From contig NZ_RZNB01000001.1 in the NCBI RefSeq assembly GCF_004078635.1, positions 682,001 through 746,000 on the forward strand: a stretch of 64,000 nt of DNA, read 5' to 3'. Below the pieces are notes generated by a model. It searched no databases, was not told the origin of the DNA, and was given only the letters and a program-made list of their open reading frames with translations. The translations under genes and the position numbers were made by a program. Positions 1 through 8,382 of this stretch are shown one piece after another. This DNA comes from Labedella phragmitis. Lineage in GTDB: Bacteria > Actinomycetota > Actinomycetes > Actinomycetales > Microbacteriaceae. The stretch's first letter is position 1. Each line of letters starts with the position of its first letter.

Positions 1-1
1 C

Positions 2-469
2 GGCGGCGTCTTCTACACCGTCGTCATCCTCATCGTCTTCGTCGCGATCATGTGGTTCGTGCTCAAGGGCACGGTCTTCGGCCGCCACGTCTTCGCCGTC
101 GGCGGCAACCCCGACGCCGCCCAGTTGTCCGGTGTGCGCGTCGACCGCACGCGTGTCATGGTCTTCGCCCTCAGCGGGCTCGCGGCCGGCATGGCTGCGG
201 CCATCGGTGTCTCACGCATCGCGTCGGGACAGCCGCAGGCCGGTGCCGGGCTCGAGTTCGACGCGATCGCCGCGATCATCCTCGGCGGCACGAGCATCTA
301 CGGCGGCGTCGGCGCCGTGTGGCGCTCCGTCGCGGGCGTCTTCCTCATCGCCCTCATCGGCAACGGCTTCGACATCCTCGGGTTCAACCCGCAGATCAAG
401 GACCTCGTGACGGGCGCCATCATCCTCGCGGCCGTCGGCCTCGCCGCTGCCGGCATCAAGCGTCGCTGA
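2..469 (+). CDS. Sugar ABC transporter permease, RbsC type (3' part only)
   Basis: This is the C-terminal 155 residues of a membrane permease; the gene starts before the window. It would form the channel of a ribose/monosaccharide-class ABC importer (BPD_transp_2 family). Visible hallmarks are hydrophobic segments, the cytoplasmic stretch GRHVFAVGGNPDAAQLSGV that contacts the ATPase, and the family signature AIAAIILGGTSIYGGVGAVW near the end. It ends 29 bases before the hydantoinase A gene on the same strand, so it probably belongs to the same operon and imports the substrate of the enzymes that follow. The substrate cannot be read from this fragment. Confidence 0.9.
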   Translation, partial: GGVFYTVVILIVFVAIMWFVLKGTVFGRHVFAVGGNPDAAQLSGVRVDRTRVMVFALSGLAAGMAAAIGVSRIASGQPQAGAGLEFDAIAAIILGGTSIYGGVGAVWRSVAGVFLIALIGNGFDILGFNPQIKDLVTGAIILAAVGLAAAGIKRR

Positions 470-498
470 CCCGCATCTCCCCCTCGAAAGGACCCACC

Positions 499-2580
499 AT
501 GTCAGAACGAGTCCGCGTCGCGATCGACGTCGGAGGCACTTTCACCGACGTCGTGAAGCTGACGCCGTCGTCGGGCGAACTGCGCTTCGAGAAGGTGCCG
601 ACGACTCCGTCGGCACCGACGGAGGGCGTCCTCGACGGCTTCCGCAAGGCCGAGGCCGCCATGGAGGACATCGTGATGTTCAACCACGGCACGACCCTCG
701 GTCTCAACGCCCTCCTCACGCGCACAGGGGCGCGCACCGCGATCGTGTCGACGGCGGGCTTCCGCGACGTCTACCTGCTGGGCCGCACCGACCGGGCCGC
801 GATGTACGACATCCGCTACCGCAAGCCGACCGCGCTCGTCGAGCGCGCCGACACCTTCGAGGTGATCGAGAGGAGCTACTTCGACGGCACCGTCGCGACG
901 CCGCTCGACGAGGACGACGCGCGCCGCGTCGCCGCGGAGATCGCGGCGGGAGGGTACGCGTCCGTCGCCGTCGCGTTCCTGCACTCCTACGCCAACTCGG
1001 ACCATGAGTCGCGCATGCGCGAGATCCTCGCCGAGGTCGCCCCTGGCGTGGACGTCACCCTCTCGCACGAGCTCGCTCGCGAGTACCGGGAGTACGAGCG
1101 CACGAGCACGACGGTGCTCGACGCCTACATCAAGCCCATCGTGCGCGGTTATCTCGACGTTCTCCAGGGCGAGCTCGCGTCGAACGGATTCGAGGGCCGC
1201 TTCCTCATGTCGCGTTCGGGCGGAGGCGCGATGACGGCGACCGCCGCGAAGGAGCAGCCCGTCAACCTCATCCTCTCGGGTCCGGCCGGCGGAGTGATCG
1301 GCGCCGCAGCGTTCTCGAAGCTCATCGGCTCCCCGAACCTCATCACGATCGACATGGGAGGGACGAGCCTCGACGCGTCGCTCGTCCTCGATCACGAGCC
1401 CCTCATGCACCAGGGCGCCGAATTCGAGGGCCTGCCCATCACGACACCGTCCCTCAACATCCAGACGATCGGGGCGGGCGGCGGATCGCTCGGTTACCTC
1501 GACGCGGCCGGCGCCCTCCAGGTCGGCCCCCAGAGCGCCGGAGCGATGCCGGGCCCCGCGTCGTACGGCCGCGGCGGCACGCGCCCGACGTTCACGGACG
1601 CGGCGCTCGCCGTCGGTTACCTCGGCTCGGACACGCCCCTCGGCGGCACCCTCGTCCTCGACGAACAGCGTGCCCTCGACGCGCTGACGACGATCGCCGA
1701 ACCGCTGGGGATGACCGAGCGCGGCCTCGCCCGCGGAATGCTCCGCATCTCCACGACGAAGATCGTCGGCGCCGTCCGCGGGATCACGGTCGAGCTCGGC
1801 CTCGACCCGAAGGACTTCGCCCTCCTGTCGTTCGGCGGGGGCGGGGGACTCGTCGCGGTCGACGTCGCTCGCGAGCTCGGCATCCCGACGGTCGTCGTGC
1901 CGCCGGGTCAGGGAGCGTTCTCGGCGCTCGGCATGCTCATGGCCGACGTGCAGCACGACTTCTCCCGCACGTCGATCACCCCGCTGCTCGAGGTCGACGC
2001 CGACGTCATCGCCGCGTCCTTCGCGGAGCTCGAATCGTCCGCGACCGCGGCGCTCAGCACCGACGGCTTCGGCGACGCCGAGCAGCACCTCGTCCGGACG
2101 ATCGACGTGCGGTACATGGGCCAGGAGCACGCCGTGACCGTGGCGTGCCCGCCGTTCGGAGAAGGCTTCACGGCCGCCGTCGAGGTGTCGTTCGCCGAAC
2201 TCCACGAGCGACAGTACGGCCACACCATGAGCGACCCGGTGGAGATCACGACGCTCCGCGTCCGTGGCATCGGCGTGATCGACAAGCCGTCGCTCCCCAC
2301 GATGGCGGCTCGCACCGATGGCACCCCCGAGCGGCTCGGCGACCGCGTCGTGCACCTCGGCGACGACGAGCAGGTCGTCTACGGCCTCTACTCGCGCGAG
2401 CAGCTGCTCGCCGGCGACCGCATCGTCGGCCCCGCCGTCATCACCGAGCACACCGCGACGACGGTCATGCACGCCGGCGACGTGCTCACCGTCGGCACGT
2501 ACGGGGAACTCGTCATCGCGATTGAGACCGAGCCCCTGCCGTCGACCGATTCCCCCGCACTCGAAGGAGCCGTCCGATGA
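499..2580 (+). CDS. hyuA: Hydantoinase/5-oxoprolinase family protein, subunit A
   Basis: The 693-residue product matches the N-methylhydantoinase A/5-oxoprolinase A family, which opens lactam or imide rings in an ATP-dependent way. The N-terminus carries the actin-like phosphate loop IDVGGTFTDVV, followed by FNHGTTLGLNALLTRTGA; a second nucleotide-site segment TIDMGGTSLDASL lies near residue 290 and LLSFGGGGGLVAVDVA near residue 445. I chose this ATG because AAAGGA lies eight bases upstream; the reading frame stays open upstream but has no better site. Subunit B overlaps by ATGA. The substrate may be a hydantoin, a pyroglutamyl compound or another lactam; sequence alone does not decide. Confidence 0.93.
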   Translation: MSERVRVAIDVGGTFTDVVKLTPSSGELRFEKVPTTPSAPTEGVLDGFRKAEAAMEDIVMFNHGTTLGLNALLTRTGARTAIVSTAGFRDVYLLGRTDRAAMYDIRYRKPTALVERADTFEVIERSYFDGTVATPLDEDDARRVAAEIAAGGYASVAVAFLHSYANSDHESRMREILAEVAPGVDVTLSHELAREYREYERTSTTVLDAYIKPIVRGYLDVLQGELASNGFEGRFLMSRSGGGAMTATAAKEQPVNLILSGPAGGVIGAAAFSKLIGSPNLITIDMGGTSLDASLVLDHEPLMHQGAEFEGLPITTPSLNIQTIGAGGGSLGYLDAAGALQVGPQSAGAMPGPASYGRGGTRPTFTDAALAVGYLGSDTPLGGTLVLDEQRALDALTTIAEPLGMTERGLARGMLRISTTKIVGAVRGITVELGLDPKDFALLSFGGGGGLVAVDVARELGIPTVVVPPGQGAFSALGMLMADVQHDFSRTSITPLLEVDADVIAASFAELESSATAALSTDGFGDAEQHLVRTIDVRYMGQEHAVTVACPPFGEGFTAAVEVSFAELHERQYGHTMSDPVEITTLRVRGIGVIDKPSLPTMAARTDGTPERLGDRVVHLGDDEQVVYGLYSREQLLAGDRIVGPAVITEHTATTVMHAGDVLTVGTYGELVIAIETEPLPSTDSPALEGAVR

Positions 2581-4301
2581 GAGACGCCATCACGATCGAA
2601 GTCATCCGTCACGGCCTGATCGCCGCGGCGGCCGAGGTCGCGCACAACCTGTGCCGAACCGCCTACAACACGGTCGTCTACGAGATCCACGATTACGGCG
2701 TCGGCATCCACGACGTCAACGGCGACGTGGTCGCGGACGCTCCCGGCATCGCGATCTTCACCCGCGGCAACGACTACGGCATCAAGAAGGCGATCGAGTT
2801 CCTCGGGGTCGACGCGATGGGCGAGGGCGACGTGTTCCTCCTCAACTACCCGTACTGGTCGTCGGCGCACACGCTCGACACGCTCGTCTTCGCGCCGATC
2901 CACGCGAGCGGCGGCGAGCTCATCGGCTACGCCTCCGTGCGCATCCACGTGCTCGACCTCATGCAGAAGGACGCGGGCTACGTGCTCGACTCCACCGACA
3001 TGTACCAGGAGGGCATCTTCTTCCCGGGCACCCGGCTCTACCAGGCGGGGCGTCAGTGCGACGACGTCTTCAACATCATCCGCTTCAACAGCCGGATGCC
3101 GGAGCGGACGATCGGCGACCTGCAGGCGCAGGTGTCGGCGGTTCACGCCGGCGCAGCGCGAACGCGCGAGATCGCGGACAAGTACGGGGTAGAAGCGCTC
3201 GCCGATGCCATGCAGGCGATCAACGAGCACGGCGAGAAGCTCGCGAGGATCGGTCTCGCGAAGCTCCCGAAGGGGACATGGCACGCGCGCGACTTCATGG
3301 ACAGCGACGGAATCGACAAGTCGACCCCCGTCGCGATGGACGCGGTCGTCACGATCACCGACGACGAGTTCATCATCGACTGGAGCGACAGCGCGTTCGG
3401 CGTCGTCGGCCCGATCAACCTGCCGCCGGGACAGACGGAGGCGCTCTGCAGCCTCGTCTTCAAGTCGCTCACGACGCCGGACAGTCCCGTCGTGGCGGGG
3501 AATTTCGCGCCGCTCCGCGTCATCACCCGCGAGGGTAGCGTCATGCACGCCGTCCCGCCGATGCCGACGTTCACGCTCTGGACCGGATTGCTGGCCGGCG
3601 AGGTCGTGCTCAAGGCGCTCGCGCAAGGCATGCCCGAGTGGATGCCGGCATCATCGGGAGGCGACGTCAACTCGATGATGGGCCTCGGAGTGAACCCCCG
3701 CACGGGCGACTCGTGGCTCGAGGCCACGAACGAGGCCGTCGGTTACGGCGGCCACGCCGACGGCGACGGGGAGGACGGCATCATGCACTTCTCCGAGCCG
3801 GGGTGCCGCAACAACCCGGTCGAGGTGCTCGAGACGAAGTCGCCGATGATCATCGACCACTACGGCTACCGGCCCGACTCGGGCGGTGCCGGGAAGCACC
3901 GCGGCGGCGTCGGCGTGAGCCGCGCCTACCGGTTCACCGCGCCCTCCGTCGGCATCGGCCTCATGTACAAGACGAGCCCGCCGTGGGCCGTCGCGGGCGG
4001 CGAGGAGGGTGTGCCGAACGGCATGACCATCAACCCCGGACGACCCGACGAGCGCCGCGGCGCCGGCGAGTACAGCCACCTCGAACCGGGAGACGTGCTC
4101 GTCAACGCGACGGGCGGCGGCGGCGGGTGGGGGCCGGCGTTCGAACGTGACCCGCTCGCGGTCGCGGCGGATGTGCGCAACGGCTTCGTCTCGCGCGAGG
4201 CGGCGGCGGAGTCGTACGGCGTCGTCCTGCGACCGGGCGGATTCGACATCGACGAGTCGGCGACGGCCGAACGCCGTGCCGCTCCGGCGGGTACACGATG
4301 A
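2577..4301 (+). CDS. hyuB: Hydantoinase/5-oxoprolinase family protein, subunit B
   Basis: The 574-residue product is a hydantoinase B/oxoprolinase family protein, the partner of subunit A. Typical stretches are the N-terminal EVIRHGLIAAAAEVAHNL, GNDYGIKKAIEFLG, the PPGQTEAL segment and the C-terminal YRPDSGGAGKHRGGVGVSR with a terminal GGGGGWGPAFERDP. It starts inside the stop of subunit A (ATGA), so the two are translationally coupled and probably made in equal amounts. Length is usual for a separate B subunit. It shares its own stop with the start of the next gene. Confidence 0.93.
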   Translation: MRDAITIEVIRHGLIAAAAEVAHNLCRTAYNTVVYEIHDYGVGIHDVNGDVVADAPGIAIFTRGNDYGIKKAIEFLGVDAMGEGDVFLLNYPYWSSAHTLDTLVFAPIHASGGELIGYASVRIHVLDLMQKDAGYVLDSTDMYQEGIFFPGTRLYQAGRQCDDVFNIIRFNSRMPERTIGDLQAQVSAVHAGAARTREIADKYGVEALADAMQAINEHGEKLARIGLAKLPKGTWHARDFMDSDGIDKSTPVAMDAVVTITDDEFIIDWSDSAFGVVGPINLPPGQTEALCSLVFKSLTTPDSPVVAGNFAPLRVITREGSVMHAVPPMPTFTLWTGLLAGEVVLKALAQGMPEWMPASSGGDVNSMMGLGVNPRTGDSWLEATNEAVGYGGHADGDGEDGIMHFSEPGCRNNPVEVLETKSPMIIDHYGYRPDSGGAGKHRGGVGVSRAYRFTAPSVGIGLMYKTSPPWAVAGGEEGVPNGMTINPGRPDERRGAGEYSHLEPGDVLVNATGGGGGWGPAFERDPLAVAADVRNGFVSREAAAESYGVVLRPGGFDIDESATAERRAAPAGTR

Positions 4302-5500
4302 GCGGGGACCTCACCGTCCTGAACGCGCTGATCTTCGACGGGGAGTCCGCCGAGCTCGTCGACGGCGGGGTCCGGATCGTCGACGGGAGCATCGTCGAGA
4401 TCGGCGACGTGACCGCCGGGGAGGACACGATCGACGCTCGCGGCGCCGTCGTCACCCCCGGCCTCATCGACGCCCACTTCCACGCCTACGCGATCTCGAT
4501 GATCACGAGCCGCATCGAGAACTCGTACCTGAGCTACCTCGCGCTCGCGGCGTCGCACCGGTTGCGGGACGCCCTCCGGCGCGGCTTCACGACCGTGCGC
4601 GACGTGGCGGGCGGCGACGCCGGGCTGTCGGCCGCGATCGACCGCGGACTCATCCCGTCGCCGCGGTACTTCTGGACGGGCGCGGCGCTCAGCCAGACCG
4701 GCGGGCACGGCGATCACCGTGGCGCGGAGGACGACCTCTGCTTCCACGGCGGCCACATGTGCGACCTCGTCGACGGCGTCGACGCCCTCCGCGTCGCCGT
4801 ACGGTCGCGCTTCCACCACGGCGCGCACGCGATCAAGGTCATGACGTCCGGCGGGGTCGCCTCGCTCACCGATCCGCTGCGGCCGGCGCAGTACTCGGCC
4901 GAGGAGATCCGCGCGGTCACGGACGAGGCCGCACGTCGCGGCAGCTATGTCGCCGCCCACTCCTATTCGCCCGAGTCCATCCGGCACTCGATCGAGAACG
5001 GTGTCCGGTCGATCGAGCACGGAAACCTCCTCGACCCGGGGACCGCAGCGGCGATGGCCGAGCGGAACGCCGTGCTCGTGCCGACGCTCGCCGCCTACGA
5101 CGCGATGGATCGGCGCGGTGACGAGGTCGGCCTCTCGCCCGTCTCGGCTGCGAAGAACAAGGAGGTGCTCGAGGCGGGAAAGTACGCCGTCGGGCACGCC
5201 CTCGCCGCGGGGGTCACGGTCGGTTTCGGGTCGGACCTCATGGGCGACCTCGCCTCGGACCAGCTCGTCGGCGTCCGGCTGCAGGCCGAGGCGTCGAGTC
5301 CGCTCGACGTGCTCCGGTCGCTCACGTCGGCCAACGCCGCGCTCCTCCAGCGGACCGACCTCGGTCGCCTCCGCGATGGCGCGCTCGGCGACCTCGTCGT
5401 CTGGTCGGGGAATCCTCTCGAGGACATCTCCGTGATCTCCGACGAGTCGAGGGGGCGGACCGTCGTCAGTCGGGGTCGACGAGTGGCGGCGGGCGGGTGA
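4298..5500 (+). CDS. Amidohydrolase family protein (metal-dependent, imidazolonepropionase-like)
   Basis: This 400-residue TIM-barrel amidohydrolase has the metal-binding pattern of the superfamily: GLIDAHFHAY (HxH) near residue 56, the candidate lysine in HAIKVMTSGG, histidines in AAHSYSPESI and RSIEHGNLLD, and GFGSDLMGD with the late aspartate. Such enzymes hydrolyse cyclic amides or dipeptide-like bonds, often on Xaa-Pro or imidazolone substrates. ATGA overlap with subunit B and a GTGA overlap with the next gene place it in one operon. It may act on the product of the hydantoinase pair, or on the imported compound first. Confidence 0.87.
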   Translation: MSGDLTVLNALIFDGESAELVDGGVRIVDGSIVEIGDVTAGEDTIDARGAVVTPGLIDAHFHAYAISMITSRIENSYLSYLALAASHRLRDALRRGFTTVRDVAGGDAGLSAAIDRGLIPSPRYFWTGAALSQTGGHGDHRGAEDDLCFHGGHMCDLVDGVDALRVAVRSRFHHGAHAIKVMTSGGVASLTDPLRPAQYSAEEIRAVTDEAARRGSYVAAHSYSPESIRHSIENGVRSIEHGNLLDPGTAAAMAERNAVLVPTLAAYDAMDRRGDEVGLSPVSAAKNKEVLEAGKYAVGHALAAGVTVGFGSDLMGDLASDQLVGVRLQAEASSPLDVLRSLTSANAALLQRTDLGRLRDGALGDLVVWSGNPLEDISVISDESRGRTVVSRGRRVAAGG

Positions 5501-6351
5501 CGGTCGCGGAGGCGCCCGCGCTCGCGGTCGTGGGAGCCGGTTCGCTCGCGCGAACGCTCCTCGCGGGCTGGCGCCGGTCCGGGGTGCCCTTCCCCGCCGT
5601 GACGACCGTGTCCCTGACGGCGGCTCGTGCCGCCGAACTGCGCGCGGACGGCGTGACGGCGCTGTCGGTGGAGGAGGACCCGGATGCGGCGGCATCGGCC
5701 GCGGCGGCGGCCCGCGTCGTCGTCATCGCGGTGAAGCCGTGGATGGTCGACGACGTGCTCCCGGCGGTCGGCGCGGCGCTCCAGCCCGGCACCATCGTCG
5801 TGTCGGTGCTCGCGGGAGTGCGCCTCGCCCGGCTCAGGGACCTGCTCGGGACGGTGGACGTGGTGCGCGTGCTCCCGAACACGCCGTCGCACGTGAACGC
5901 GGGTTTCGCCGGCATCGTCGCGGGTGGTGCCGACGCGTCCCTCGTCGGGATCGTGCGCGAGCTGTTCGCCGAACTCGGCGACGTCATGGACGTCGACGAG
6001 GACGGACTCGACGCCCTCACCGTCCTGTCCGGCTCCGGCCCGGCCTTCGCGTTCCTGCTCGCCGAGAAGCTCGCGGCGGCCGCCGAGCACCAGGGCTTCG
6101 GGCCGCACGACGCCGAACGCATCGCGCGTGCCGTGCTCGTGGGCGCCGGGGCGCTGCTCGCCGACTCGAGGAGCTCACCGGCGGAGCTGCGACGACGGAT
6201 CACGAGCCTCCGGGGTGTCACGCATCACGCCGTCGAGGTGTTCGAGGACCGCGATCTCGGGTCGATCGTCATCGACGCGGCGGATGCGGGTCTCGCCCGC
6301 GCGCGAGAGCTCGCCTCGGCCCCGGCCGATCCGGTGGGGACGACATCGTGA
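5497..6351 (+). CDS. Pyrroline-5-carboxylate reductase-like oxidoreductase
   Basis: The 284-residue product has the ProC architecture: an N-terminal Rossmann motif VVGAGSLARTLLAGW, VIAVKPWMVDDVLPAV, the substrate loop VLPNTPSHVNAG and the dimer-domain signature LTVLSGSGPAFAFLLAEKLA. ProC normally reduces pyrroline-5-carboxylate to proline with NAD(P)H. GTG is the start and overlaps the preceding stop. Its position between an amidohydrolase and an aldolase in a hydantoinase operon suggests a catabolic role on a cyclic imine rather than the main biosynthetic ProC; I therefore give no symbol. The usual MPNTP reads LPNTP here. Confidence 0.85.
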   Translation: MTVAEAPALAVVGAGSLARTLLAGWRRSGVPFPAVTTVSLTAARAAELRADGVTALSVEEDPDAAASAAAAARVVVIAVKPWMVDDVLPAVGAALQPGTIVVSVLAGVRLARLRDLLGTVDVVRVLPNTPSHVNAGFAGIVAGGADASLVGIVRELFAELGDVMDVDEDGLDALTVLSGSGPAFAFLLAEKLAAAAEHQGFGPHDAERIARAVLVGAGALLADSRSSPAELRRRITSLRGVTHHAVEVFEDRDLGSIVIDAADAGLARARELASAPADPVGTTS

Positions 6352-7088
6352 CGGCGACGGCGCCGGAGTACGGAGCGTTCAGCTTCATCGACTCGCCCGC
6401 GCTCGTCGAGACGCTCGGCCGATCGGGCCTCGAGTGGGTCTGCCTCGACGCGCAGCACGGGCGGTGGGACGATCGCTCGATCCTCGCGGCGCTCGACCTG
6501 CTCGGTCCGAGTGCGACGGGCCGCGACGGCGCAGCACGCGTCCTCGTGCGTCCGCGCGCCGCCGACTTCGGTCTCATCGGTCGTGCGCTCGATGCCGGCG
6601 CCGCCGGAGTGATCGTGCCGATGGTGGATGGCGTCGAGGACGCCCGCCGCGTGATCGGGGCCTCCTATTACCCACCGCTCGGTCACCGCAGCTTCGGCCC
6701 CATCCGCTCGCCGTTCGGTGCGGCGGACGACGTGGCGGCGGCGAACGGCGGCATCGTCGTCGCCCTCATGATCGAGACCCCCGGCGCGCTCGCCGAGGTC
6801 GACGAGATCGCAGCGCTCGATGGCGTCGACATGCTGTTCGTCGGTCCGTTCGACCTGTCCGCGTCCCTCGGGACGACGGTCGACGCGCTCCTCGACGACG
6901 ACTCCGAGGGGAACCCGCTCTCCCGCGTCGCGGCGGCGAGTCGCGCGGCGGGGATCCGTTTCGGCGCCTTCGCCGGCCGGCCGGACCGTGCTCCGCGCTT
7001 CGTCGATCACGGAGCGGACTTCGTCTCGGTGTCGAGCGACCTCGACCTGCTGGGCCTCGGGGCGGCGACGGCGCTCGGCTCGCTCTAG
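6348..7088 (+). CDS. HpcH/HpaI-type class II aldolase
   Basis: A 246-residue member of the HpcH/HpaI aldolase (citrate-lyase beta-like) family, which splits 4-hydroxy-2-oxoacids to pyruvate and an aldehyde using a divalent metal. Visible are WVCLDAQHG with the catalytic histidine, RPRAADFGLIGRALDAGAAGVIVPMV with the conserved arginine, VALMIETPGAL with the metal glutamate and VGPFDLSASLG with the metal aspartate. The GTG start overlaps the reductase stop (GTGA). As the last gene it would produce central metabolites from whatever the operon degrades. It ends four bases into the convergent LtrA remnant. Confidence 0.87.
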   Translation: MTATAPEYGAFSFIDSPALVETLGRSGLEWVCLDAQHGRWDDRSILAALDLLGPSATGRDGAARVLVRPRAADFGLIGRALDAGAAGVIVPMVDGVEDARRVIGASYYPPLGHRSFGPIRSPFGAADDVAAANGGIVVALMIETPGALAEVDEIAALDGVDMLFVGPFDLSASLGTTVDALLDDDSEGNPLSRVAAASRAAGIRFGAFAGRPDRAPRFVDHGADFVSVSSDLDLLGLGAATALGSL

Positions 7089-7495
7089 TCGTCTCGCGCG
7101 GCCGGCCGCTTCTCCGTCACTTCCAGCACCACGACGATCGTGACCATCGCGACAGCCGCGACGACGAGGCTGAGGGGCCCGAGCGCGCTCGCCCCGATGC
7201 CGACCGCGAGGGCCACGACGGCCGCGTTCGCCCAGCTCGGCAGGGTGTCGCGGAGAGCGAGGAACCAGATCCCGAGGACGAAGAGTGCGACGGGGACGGT
7301 CGTCGTGGCGGCCGCGACGGCCGCCTCGAGGTCGGCCTGATGCGTGTCGTGGTCGATCGCGACCTCGATGCCCGCGGAGAAGGCGCCGGCGGCTGCGAAG
7401 ATCACGTAGTGCACGTACCCGAACACGAACGACCCGCGGAACGTCGTGAGCCACCAGGCTACCCAGAGCACCTGGATGCCCGCGATCGCTCCCCG
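7085..7495 (-). pseudogene. Low-temperature-requirement A (LtrA) family remnant
   Basis: About 136 residues resemble the C-terminal third of LtrA-type membrane proteins, including the signature stretch FGYVHYVIFAAAGAFSAGIEVAID and two further hydrophobic helices. Full LtrA proteins are near 400 residues. The frame continues upstream for about 50 codons, but that part is arginine/proline-rich with no LtrA similarity and runs into the divergent acetyltransferase start, so I read it as non-coding. The N-terminal two thirds are therefore missing and no good start with a ribosome site is visible. I call it a truncated relic; a short functional membrane protein is a less likely reading. Confidence 0.6.
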
Positions 7496-7566
7496 CGTAT
7501 CGGAAGGCCGTGGAGCGGTGCGACGATGAGCTGGCGCGGGAGGCGGGAACCGCAGGATCGGACCCG

Positions 7567-7572
7567 TAAAGT
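7567..7572 (+). promoter_or_regulatory. -10 box of a probable leaderless promoter
   Basis: TAAAGT lies exactly six bases before the GTG start of the acetyltransferase, and no Shine-Dalgarno sequence is present. This is the layout of actinobacterial leaderless transcripts, so the start codon is probably also the transcript 5' end. Confidence 0.6.
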
Positions 7573-7578
7573 AGTCGC

Positions 7579-8145
7579 GTGGATCAGCATGTGATCGTCC
7601 GCGCCGCGCAGGACGCCGACTTCGAGTCGATCGATCGCGTCGTCCTCGAGGCATTCGGGGACGACGGCGAGAAGGTCCTCGGTCTCGTCGATGCGTTGCG
7701 TCCCTCGTATGCTCGCGCCGAACTCGTCGCCGAGGTGGGCGACGAGGTCGTCGGGCACGTGATGCTCAGCCATTCGTGGCTCGATGCGCGTGCGGCGCTC
7801 GTCGACGTGCTCGTGCTGAGCCCGCTCGCGGTGGCGCCGCGCTTCCAGCGGCGCGGCATCGGCGGGGCGCTGCTCGGCGGGGCGTTCGCGTCGGCCGAGG
7901 AGCTCGCGATGCCCGCGATCTTCCTCGAAGGCGATCCTGCGTACTACTCGCGCCAGGGCTTCGCCGCCGCGGAGCCGCTCGGGTTCGAGCGTCCGAGTCT
8001 GCGGATCCCGGAGCAGGCGTTCCACGTCGCCCTGATCGACGGTCATGAGGACTGGATGAGCGGTCGGCTCGTGTACGCGGAGCCGTTCTGGACGAACGAC
8101 TGCGTCGGTCTCCGCGACCCGCTCCTCACCCAGCTCGGCGGCTGA
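7579..8145 (+). CDS. GNAT family N-acetyltransferase
   Basis: The 188-residue product has a GNAT fold: a beta-strand ending LVDVLVLSPLAVAPRFQRRGIGGALL gives the acetyl-CoA pyrophosphate loop (Q/RxxGxG/A, here QRRGIGGAL), followed by IFLEGDPAYYSRQGFAAAEPLGF, typical of the C-terminal strand and loop of YhbS-like members. The protein substrate or small-molecule substrate is not evident. The GTG start is supported by the TANNNT box six bases upstream. It stands alone, divergent from the LtrA remnant. Confidence 0.87.
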   Translation: MDQHVIVRAAQDADFESIDRVVLEAFGDDGEKVLGLVDALRPSYARAELVAEVGDEVVGHVMLSHSWLDARAALVDVLVLSPLAVAPRFQRRGIGGALLGGAFASAEELAMPAIFLEGDPAYYSRQGFAAAEPLGFERPSLRIPEQAFHVALIDGHEDWMSGRLVYAEPFWTNDCVGLRDPLLTQLGG

Positions 8146-8213
8146 CCGCTGCAGGGCGGGCAGCCTCCGGTTCCGCCTGTCAGCCGCGCGTTCCCTGCTC
8201 CTCCGCCGCGGCG

Positions 8214-8240
8214 CACGTCGACAGGCTCAGCGACCGCGGA
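8214..8240. repeat. Degenerate REP-like element, GGTCCCTGAGCC family
   Basis: GTCGACAGGCTCAGCGACC is the reverse-complement arm of a palindromic repeat seen more completely between 10.6 and 10.7 kb and near 29.4 kb. The opposite arm is weakly recognisable about 25 bases upstream (TTCCCTGCTCC). It sits in the gap between the acetyltransferase and the ABC permease. Confidence 0.5.
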
Positions 8241-8382
8241 GTGGGGTACCCAGGATCGACGCCGAGTCCCCGATCGAGTCGTCAGCCGGGTCATAGCCAG
8301 CTCCTAGTCGGCTCATGACGCGTCGAGAGGACGCGCTCGTACCGTCTCATCGACCGGTCGGACCGACCGGAGAAGGAGACCC

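Noticed and set aside
502-2472. A 656-codon open frame antisense to the hydantoinase A gene
   Set aside because: It is composed almost entirely of Arg, Asp, Glu, Val and His, the usual shadow of a GC-rich gene, with no domain, and the sense frame is a clear protein.
3926-5695. A 589-codon minus-strand frame across three plus-strand genes
   Set aside because: Low-complexity Arg/Pro/Glu composition, no start signal and complete overlap with well-supported genes.
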